A DNA stretch of 64,000 nucleotides from Alicyclobacillus mali. Lineage in GTDB: Bacteria > Bacillota > Bacilli > Alicyclobacillales > Alicyclobacillaceae. The position numbers and the translations under genes are program-made. Below, one piece after another: positions 58,151 to 64,000 of this stretch. The stretch lies in NCBI RefSeq assembly GCF_017329565.1, contig NZ_JAFMTT010000015.1. The stretch is one strand, 5' to 3'. Within the stretch, counting starts at the first letter, position 1; each line of letters starts with the position of its first letter. Below the pieces are notes generated by a model. It made no database searches and had not been told where the DNA came from. It saw nothing but the letters and a program-made list of their open reading frames with translations.

Positions 58151-59536
58151 ATGCCAAGTGAAGTCGCGTTGGCGCGGTGGCAGTTTGGCATCACCACGGT
58201 GTATCACTTCTTCTTTGTCCCGGTGACCATCGGTCTCGTGTACCTGATTGCCATCATGGAGACCTTGTACGTCGCCAAAAAGGACGATCGTTACAAGCAG
58301 ATGGCGCAGTTCTGGGGGAAGATCTTTCTCATCAACTTCGCGGTGGGCGTGGTGACGGGCATTTTGCAGGAGTTCCAGTTCGGCATGAACTGGGCGAATT
58401 ATTCCCGCTTTGTGGGCGACGTGTTTGGCGCGCCGCTGGCAATTGAGTCGCTGCTCGCATTTTTCCTCGAATCCACGTTTCTCGGCGTCTGGATGTTCGG
58501 ATGGGATAAGCTCTCGAAGCGCATGCACGTGGCGTCCATCTGGCTGGTGGCCATCGGGACCACGCTCTCGGCGTTCTGGATCCTGACCGCGAATGCCTTC
58601 ATGCAACACCCGGTGGGCTACACGCTCAAAGACGGTCACGCCGAAATGTCGAACTTCGGCGCGCTCCTGACCAACCCGCAGTTGTGGTACGAATTTCCGC
58701 ACGTGTTTCTAGGTGCACTCGTGACCGGCGCGTTCGTCGTCATGGGCATCAGCGCGTATCAACTGTTGCGCAAGCGCCACATCGAAGTGTTCCAGCCGAG
58801 CTTCGCGATTGCATCTATCGTGGCCGTGGCCGCGAGCTTTCTCGTGATGGTGGTTGGGCACGAGCAGGCGCAGTATCTCCTCGTGTCCCAGCCGATGAAG
58901 CTGGCGGCTTCGGAGGCGCTCTGGCAGACCAGTGGCAGCCCGGCGCCGTGGACGCTGTTCGCCATCATCCACGCAGGCGCGCACAAGAACACGTGGATGA
59001 TTCAGATCCCGTACCTCCTCAGCGTGCTCTCTTACAACCGGTTGTACGGCAGCGTGCCAGGGATCCTCGAGCTCCAGCAACAGATGCAGGCGAGATATGG
59101 CGCGGGCAATTACATTCCTGACGTCCCGGTGATCTTCTGGAGCTTCCGCATCATGGTCTTCGCGGGTGCTCTGATGTTTCTCGCCTCCGCGTGGGGCGTG
59201 TGGCGGATCATTCGCAATCGATTGGTTCCTAGCCGGCGCTACCTGAAGTGGATGCTCTGGGCCACGTCCTTGCCCTTCATCGCGAACACCATGGGCTGGA
59301 TCATGACCGAAATGGGGCGGCAGCCGTGGGTGGTGTACGGCCTGCAGCTGACGCGAGACGGGGTGTCACCGACCGTGTCCGCGGGCGAGGTGCTCACGAC
59401 CCTCATTGCTTTCACGGTGCTCTACGGCCTTCTTGCCGTGGTGGACCTGTTCCTCATCGCGCGCGTCGTGCGACAGGGGCCGGTGGAAGACGATCACGGC
59501 GATGAATCCGAGTCGCTTTCGCCAGTGGCGCTTTGA
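58151..59536 (+). CDS. cydA: Cytochrome bd ubiquinol/menaquinol oxidase subunit I (CydA)
   Basis: This is the heme-bearing subunit of the high-affinity terminal oxidase. The 461-residue protein has about nine helices, His19 (VYHFFF) as heme ligand, the Glu pair in AIESLLAFFLESTFLG, a mid-protein His in YEFPHVFLGAL and the conserved GRQPWVVYG. The Q loop is short, as in Gram-positive bd oxidases. ATG 58151 follows GAAGGGGGAGAGC. The 225-base gap before it holds the MFS terminator but no promoter or Rex site that I could establish. It begins the cydABDC operon. Confidence 0.96.
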   Translation: MPSEVALARWQFGITTVYHFFFVPVTIGLVYLIAIMETLYVAKKDDRYKQMAQFWGKIFLINFAVGVVTGILQEFQFGMNWANYSRFVGDVFGAPLAIESLLAFFLESTFLGVWMFGWDKLSKRMHVASIWLVAIGTTLSAFWILTANAFMQHPVGYTLKDGHAEMSNFGALLTNPQLWYEFPHVFLGALVTGAFVVMGISAYQLLRKRHIEVFQPSFAIASIVAVAASFLVMVVGHEQAQYLLVSQPMKLAASEALWQTSGSPAPWTLFAIIHAGAHKNTWMIQIPYLLSVLSYNRLYGSVPGILELQQQMQARYGAGNYIPDVPVIFWSFRIMVFAGALMFLASAWGVWRIIRNRLVPSRRYLKWMLWATSLPFIANTMGWIMTEMGRQPWVVYGLQLTRDGVSPTVSAGEVLTTLIAFTVLYGLLAVVDLFLIARVVRQGPVEDDHGDESESLSPVAL

Positions 59537-59569
59537 TAGGCGTGCGACGAGCCTTAGGAGGTGCGCGAG

Positions 59570-60583
59570 ATGACGCTTGAATCGTTCTGGTTTGCGATTA
59601 TCGCCGTGTTGTTCATCGGCTTCTTTTTCCTCGAAGGCTTCGACTACGGGGTGGGCATCCTGGTCCCGTTTCTCGGCAAGACGGATGGGGAACGCAGGCT
59701 GCTCATCAACACCATCGGGCCGTTCTGGGATGCCAACGAGGTGTGGTTCATCACGGCGGGCGGGGCGATGTTCGCCGCCTTTCCCGGCTGGTATGCCACG
59801 CTGTTCAGCGGATTTTACATGGCGCTCTTTCTACTGTTGGTGGCGCTCATCGGGCGAGGTGTCGCCTTCGAGTTTCGGAGCAAGGTGGAACATCCGGCTT
59901 GGCGGACGTTCTGGGACTGGGTCATCTTCGGCGGCAGCCTGTTGCCACCACTCCTGTGGGGCATTGCCCTTGCCAACATGATGCACGGCGTGCCGATTGA
60001 TCAGAACAAGAATTACGTCGGATCGTTCTGGGATCTCATCAGCCTGTACTCCGTCATGGGCGGGGTGAGCATGACGCTCCTCTTCGTTTTGCATGGGGCG
60101 CTCTTCATCTCGCTCAGAACGTCCGGCGTGCTGCAGGAGAGAGCTCGAGCGGCGGCCACGGCCATCGGCGCGTGGGCGACGGCGCTCACCTTCCTGTTCG
60201 TCGTGCTGAGCTATCTCGAGACGGATATGTTCACGCGTCGGGGCATTGATCCGGGTGTCGTGCCTGTCCTGGCCGGTTTGGCGCTGTTCTCGGTCCAGTT
60301 CTTCATTCGCGCGAAGCGGGACGGTTGGGCGTTCTTCATGACGGGGTTGACCATCGTTCTTTCGACCATCACGGTCTTCATGGACTTGTTCCCGCGGGTG
60401 ATGGTCAGCTCGCTGAACCCGGCGTGGAGCCTGACGATTTATAACACGGCGTCGAATCCGTATTCGCTGAAGGTGATGACCATCGTCGCGCTGACGGTGG
60501 TGCCGTTCGTTCTCCTGTACCAGGGATGGAGTTACTGGGTGTTCCGGAAGCGGTTGTCGAGCGATCACCCGCTCGAATACTGA
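59570..60583 (+). CDS. cydB: Cytochrome bd oxidase subunit II (CydB)
   Basis: The 337-residue membrane subunit has eight to nine helices and the N-terminal signature FFFLEGFDYGVGILVPFLG, followed by TIGPFWDANEVWFITAGGAMFAAFP, both characteristic of CydB. ATG 59570 lies eight bases after AGGAGG. It follows cydA by 33 bases and is followed by the CydDC-type exporter, the order found in Bacillus. Confidence 0.96.
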   Translation: MTLESFWFAIIAVLFIGFFFLEGFDYGVGILVPFLGKTDGERRLLINTIGPFWDANEVWFITAGGAMFAAFPGWYATLFSGFYMALFLLLVALIGRGVAFEFRSKVEHPAWRTFWDWVIFGGSLLPPLLWGIALANMMHGVPIDQNKNYVGSFWDLISLYSVMGGVSMTLLFVLHGALFISLRTSGVLQERARAAATAIGAWATALTFLFVVLSYLETDMFTRRGIDPGVVPVLAGLALFSVQFFIRAKRDGWAFFMTGLTIVLSTITVFMDLFPRVMVSSLNPAWSLTIYNTASNPYSLKVMTIVALTVVPFVLLYQGWSYWVFRKRLSSDHPLEY

Positions 60584-60601
60584 GGAACGAAGGTGAAGCC
60601 C

Positions 60602-62350
60602 ATGCGTTCCCTCACTCGTCACCTGCCTGTCGCGACGCGCCAGGAACGACGTACGTTCCTGCTCGCATCCGCCGCATCCGCGCTCGCCGGGCTCTTGGTC
60701 CTGCCGCAGGCGTGGTACCTGTCGCGGGCTGTGAGTTCCGTGTTCCCGCGTGCGGACGGGGCACATGCGTGGCTCGCCGCGCTCACCGCGTTTTTCGCCG
60801 TCATTGCGGCGAGAGCGCTCCTGATGGCAGCCGCCAAGTGGCTGTCCCAGCGCTTCGCCGCGCATGTCAAGCGGCGGATTCGGCGCGAGATGGTCGAGCA
60901 GATGGCTGCGCTCGGTCCGGTGGAGGTGCGCCGCCATCCGGCCGGAGCGTGGCGGACGTGGCTCACGGACGGGATCGACGGAATGGACGCGTATCTCGCG
61001 AGCTACCTCCCGCAAGCCGCTGCGTCCGCGGCGGTGCCGATCGCCATCCTGGCCTTCGCAGCTGCGGTGGACCGCTTGACGGCGCTCATCCTTGCCTTGA
61101 CGGTGCCTTTCATGGTGCTGCTGCTCGTCCTCGTGGGACAGGCGGCGCAGAAGGCCACCGACAGGCGATTTGAGGCCCTCGAACGGCTCGGGGGCCACTT
61201 CCTCGATGTGGTGCGCGGGCTTTGGACGCTGAAGGTGTTTGGGCGCAGCCGGGCGCAGGTGGAGATCATCGAGCGCGTGGCGGACGACTACCGGCGGACG
61301 ACCATGAAGGTGCTCCGGCTCGCATTTCTGTCCTCGCTCGTGACGGAGCTTTTTACCATGGTGAGCATCGGCCTCGTGGCCGTCTCGCTCGGCATCCGCC
61401 TGTTGAACGGCCGCATGGACTTCGGCGTGGCCCTCGTGTTGCTCCTGCTCGCGCCGGAATATTACCTGCCGATTCGCACGGCGGGTGCCCAGTATCACGC
61501 AGCGCGGGACGGCGTGGCGATGCTCGAGCGGCATCGCGAGGTGCTTGAGACGCCCATACCGGCCATGCCAGCGCGCGACGGAGGCCGGACGTCGCTCGTG
61601 AGCCCGCAGGGCGTCGCCATCGAGTTTCGTCACGTCACCGTCCGCTATCCCGGCGCCACGAAGCCCGCGCTTCAGGACGTCTCGTTCCGCATTGGGCCGC
61701 GCGAGTTGGTCGCCGTCGTCGGGCCGAGCGGCGCGGGCAAGAGCACGCTCCTCGCCGTGCTGCTCGGCTTCATCCGGCCGGAGTCAGGTGAGGTGCTGGT
61801 CGGCGGCGTGCCGCTCGACGAGATCGATCTCGGCGCGTTTCGCGGTCATCTGGGACTTGTCGCGCAGGAGCCAGCGTGGTTCCACGCGACGCTCGGCGAC
61901 AATCTGACATGGAACCAGGCGCGATCCGACGAGGAGATTCGGGAGGCGCTTTGGATGTCGGGGCTTGACGAAGTTGTCGAGCGGCTGCCTGGCGGCGTCG
62001 GTGCGGAGCTCGACGGCGAGCGGGTGCAGCTTTCGGGCGGCGAGCGGCAGCGGCTGGCCCTGGCGCGCCTGGTCCTCCGGAGGCCGGCCGTGGCGCTGCT
62101 CGACGAGCCGACGCGATCGCTCGATCTCGCCACCGAGCGCGCGCTTGAAGAGCGGCTTTTGCCGTGGCTCAAGGAGCGCACGTCGCTCGCCGTCGTGCAT
62201 CGGCTGGGCCTCGCGCTCGCGGCGGACCGCGTGCTCGTGTTGGACGGAGGCCGCGTCATCGAGGAGGGACGGCCGGAGGCGCTGCTCCAGGCAAACGGCG
62301 CCTTTCGAGCGATGGTCCGCCGGTACCGCGGCGAGGAGGTGTCCGCATGA
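60602..62350 (+). CDS. cydD: Thiol reductant ABC exporter subunit CydD
   Basis: CydDC exports cysteine and glutathione and is needed for cytochrome bd assembly. The 582-residue half-transporter has six membrane helices (about 20-300) and an ATPase domain with Walker A GPSGAGKST (about 375), signature LSGGERQRLALARLV and Walker B AVALLDEPTRSLD. ATG 60602 has AAGG eight bases upstream; GTG 60593 is also possible. It overlaps cydC by four bases. The assignment to CydD rests on operon position. Confidence 0.92.
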   Translation: MRSLTRHLPVATRQERRTFLLASAASALAGLLVLPQAWYLSRAVSSVFPRADGAHAWLAALTAFFAVIAARALLMAAAKWLSQRFAAHVKRRIRREMVEQMAALGPVEVRRHPAGAWRTWLTDGIDGMDAYLASYLPQAAASAAVPIAILAFAAAVDRLTALILALTVPFMVLLLVLVGQAAQKATDRRFEALERLGGHFLDVVRGLWTLKVFGRSRAQVEIIERVADDYRRTTMKVLRLAFLSSLVTELFTMVSIGLVAVSLGIRLLNGRMDFGVALVLLLLAPEYYLPIRTAGAQYHAARDGVAMLERHREVLETPIPAMPARDGGRTSLVSPQGVAIEFRHVTVRYPGATKPALQDVSFRIGPRELVAVVGPSGAGKSTLLAVLLGFIRPESGEVLVGGVPLDEIDLGAFRGHLGLVAQEPAWFHATLGDNLTWNQARSDEEIREALWMSGLDEVVERLPGGVGAELDGERVQLSGGERQRLALARLVLRRPAVALLDEPTRSLDLATERALEERLLPWLKERTSLAVVHRLGLALAADRVLVLDGGRVIEEGRPEALLQANGAFRAMVRRYRGEEVSA

Positions 62351-64000
62351 TGCGCCACCTTCGTTGGATGCGTCGCTGGCTGCGCCCGGCGTGGGGTCGC
62401 CTGCTCGGCAGCTTGGGCCTGTCGATGGGCACTGCGCTTGCGGCCACGGCGATGATGGCCACGGCCGGGTATCTCATCTCGGCGTCGGCGCTTCGCCCGC
62501 CCACCATCCTGATGCTCTGGGTGCCGATTGTCGCCGTGCGGTTCTTCGGCACGAGCCGGGCGGCCATGCGCTACCTGGACCGACTCGTCTCGCACGACGC
62601 CATTTTGCGCCTGGCGGCGCGGCTTCGCGCGCTCGTCTTCGCCCACCTGGACGCTCAACCCGACGCGTGGCTCGGGCGCAGGACGGGTGAGGCGCTCGAT
62701 CTCGTCCTCGCGGACATGGATCGACTGCAGAATCTGCTTCTCCGCCTGGCGCTTCCGCTGGTGAGTGCCACGGGCGCGAGCGCCGTCACCGCAGTGTGGC
62801 TTTGGCGGATCAATCCGCGACTTACGGCCATCTTTGCTGCTGGCGTGCTCCTGGTGGGTGCGATCCTGCCGGGACTGCTGCATGCGCTGACGGCCCGGTG
62901 GCAGAAAGCTCGAGACGCCCTGCGGCGCGCCCGCACGGCCACCCTGGACGATCTCGTCCGCGGGCTGGAGGAGGTGCTGGGGCACGGGGAGGCGGGCCGG
63001 GCGCTTGCGCGGCTTTGGAAAGCTGAAGCGAAGGAAGATGCCTTCACTGCGAGGCTCGATGCGGCGAAGGCGGCGGCAGAAGGACTGTCGTTTGCGGCGG
63101 CCATGGCGACCGTTGGCGGCCTGCTCGCGGAAGCCATCCGCCTGCACCTCGCGGCACACCTGCCGGGCACCCTGATGGCTGCCATCGCGCTCGCCGCCGT
63201 GGCCTCGTTTGAACCGTGGCTCGCGCTCGGATCCATTCACGCGGAGGCGCGCGAAATGGCCGTGTCCGCCTCTCGGTTGGCGGGATCCGCGCCTCTCGCC
63301 GTGCGCCGCCGGGACCCGGAGCCGGAAGCGGCGATGTGCGAGGGCGACGTTTCCTCCGCGAACCCGGTCCTGTCCATCAAGGGGCTTTGCTGTCGCCGCG
63401 GCGCTCTTTGGGCCCTCCAGGCAATCGATCTCGAGGTCAAGCGCGGCCAGCGCGTCGCGATCGTCGGGGACAGCGGCGCGGGGAAGACGACGCTGCTCGA
63501 GGCCGCCCTCGGCCTCATCCCCATCGAAGAGGGCGACATTCGCTGGTTCGGACGCCCCATCGGGACATGGTCGGACGCGGATCTGCGCCGACTCGTGACC
63601 GCGGTGCCGCAGGACGCGAATCTGTTCCACACGTCCCTGAGGCAGAACCTCCTCTTGGCGCGCCCCGACGCGACGGACGAGGACATCGCGCGGGCGCTCG
63701 AGGTCGCGCAAATCGAAGATCTCGTGGCGCGCTTGCCGGATGGCCTGTCCACCGTCGTGGGAGATCGAGGCTTCGCGCTTTCGGGCGGCGAGCGTCAGCG
63801 CATCGCCCTCGCGCGGGCCGTGCTCCGCGGCGCGGAAGTTGTGCTCTGCGACGAACCGACCGCTTCGCTCGACGTCGAGACGGAGCGGGCGTTCGTGGAT
63901 GCGTTCTTCCGCGCGACGGAAGGAAGGACGGTCGTTTGGATCACCCACCGGCTGGTGGGGCTTGAGCGGATGGACGACATCCTGGTGATGCAGGGCGGCC
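62347..64000 (+). CDS. cydC: Thiol reductant ABC exporter subunit CydC (partial, cut by window end)
   Basis: The frame starts at ATG 62347, overlapping the cydD stop, and is still open at the last base, giving 551 codons here. It has six membrane helices (about 15-300) and an ATPase domain with Walker A GDSGAGKTT (about 378), signature LSGGERQRIALARAV, Walker B VVLCDEPTASLD and the His-loop WITHRLVG, so only a short C-terminal tail is missing. It forms the heterodimer with CydD. Confidence 0.93.
   Translation, partial: MMRHLRWMRRWLRPAWGRLLGSLGLSMGTALAATAMMATAGYLISASALRPPTILMLWVPIVAVRFFGTSRAAMRYLDRLVSHDAILRLAARLRALVFAHLDAQPDAWLGRRTGEALDLVLADMDRLQNLLLRLALPLVSATGASAVTAVWLWRINPRLTAIFAAGVLLVGAILPGLLHALTARWQKARDALRRARTATLDDLVRGLEEVLGHGEAGRALARLWKAEAKEDAFTARLDAAKAAAEGLSFAAAMATVGGLLAEAIRLHLAAHLPGTLMAAIALAAVASFEPWLALGSIHAEAREMAVSASRLAGSAPLAVRRRDPEPEAAMCEGDVSSANPVLSIKGLCCRRGALWALQAIDLEVKRGQRVAIVGDSGAGKTTLLEAALGLIPIEEGDIRWFGRPIGTWSDADLRRLVTAVPQDANLFHTSLRQNLLLARPDATDEDIARALEVAQIEDLVARLPDGLSTVVGDRGFALSGGERQRIALARAVLRGAEVVLCDEPTASLDVETERAFVDAFFRATEGRTVVWITHRLVGLERMDDILVMQGG

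Noticed and set aside
1..64000. CRISPR arrays, insertion sequences, prophage or integrated elements
   Set aside because: No repeat-spacer pattern, transposase, integrase or direct-repeat boundaries were seen; gene content and order are those of a conserved chromosome.

Overview
The window is a high-GC (roughly 60%) chromosomal segment from a spore-forming, low-GC-lineage Firmicute. The CIRCE-controlled hrcA-grpE-dnaK-dnaJ block, the prmA-rsmE-mtaB, yqfC-yqfD-phoH-pgpH-ybeY-dgkA-era-yqzL-recO and dnaG-rpoD gene orders, and the sporulation genes (YqfC/YqfD, GerA/B/C, an alpha/beta-type SASP, a Spo0E-like protein) all follow the Bacillus layout. The GC content, frequent GTG/TTG starts with strong AGGAGG-type ribosome sites, and protein sequences suggest a thermoacidophilic Alicyclobacillus. 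That assignment is my inference. No insertion sequences, prophage, CRISPR arrays, rRNA or tRNA genes were seen; this is core-type chromosome rather than a genomic island.

Layout. 1-9.5 kb: heat-shock operon, ribosome/tRNA methyltransferases, and a Nudix-deoxyribose-phosphate aldolase fusion. 9.5-22.2 kb: Na/Pi transporter (minus), rpsU-yqeY, then a long run of sporulation, RNA-processing and membrane-lipid genes (yqfC to recO) and the macromolecular-synthesis pair dnaG-rpoD. 22.3-26.3 kb: YdcF, TrmK, Nif3/YqfO, a divergent arginase-fold protein, and the RNase P RNA gene, which is of the class A architecture. 26.3-34.7 kb: acetyltransferase, DUF3311 plus sodium:solute symporter, an OmpR-type two-component pair, an old yellow enzyme, and a PAS histidine kinase preceded by a candidate structured leader or small RNA. 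34.7-39.2 kb (minus): DUF1284 and a gerA-gerC-gerB operon with a sigma-G-like promoter. 39.3-46.6 kb: metal-binding domain protein, SGNH hydrolase, panD, Pit transporter, metA, Spo0E-like, divergent Lgt, Ppx/GppA. 46.7-49.4 kb: SASP, HAD hydrolase, queE-queD, HxlR regulator.

49.5-55 kb is a cobalamin salvage locus: cobT and a PduO-type adenosyltransferase, a divergent secreted protein, then a B12 riboswitch ahead of a btuFCD-type importer. 55-58 kb: an AIM24 protein and a MarR-MFS drug-efflux operon whose promoter carries a perfect palindrome over the -10. 58-64 kb: the cytochrome bd operon cydA-cydB-cydD-cydC, with cydC cut by the window end.

The items most worth a second look are the Nudix-DeoC fusion, the unexplained leader RNA before the PAS kinase, the class A RNase P RNA, the Lgt homologue missing two canonical residues, and the arginase-fold protein with a complete metal site but unknown substrate. 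None of these amounts to a clearly new multi-gene system.
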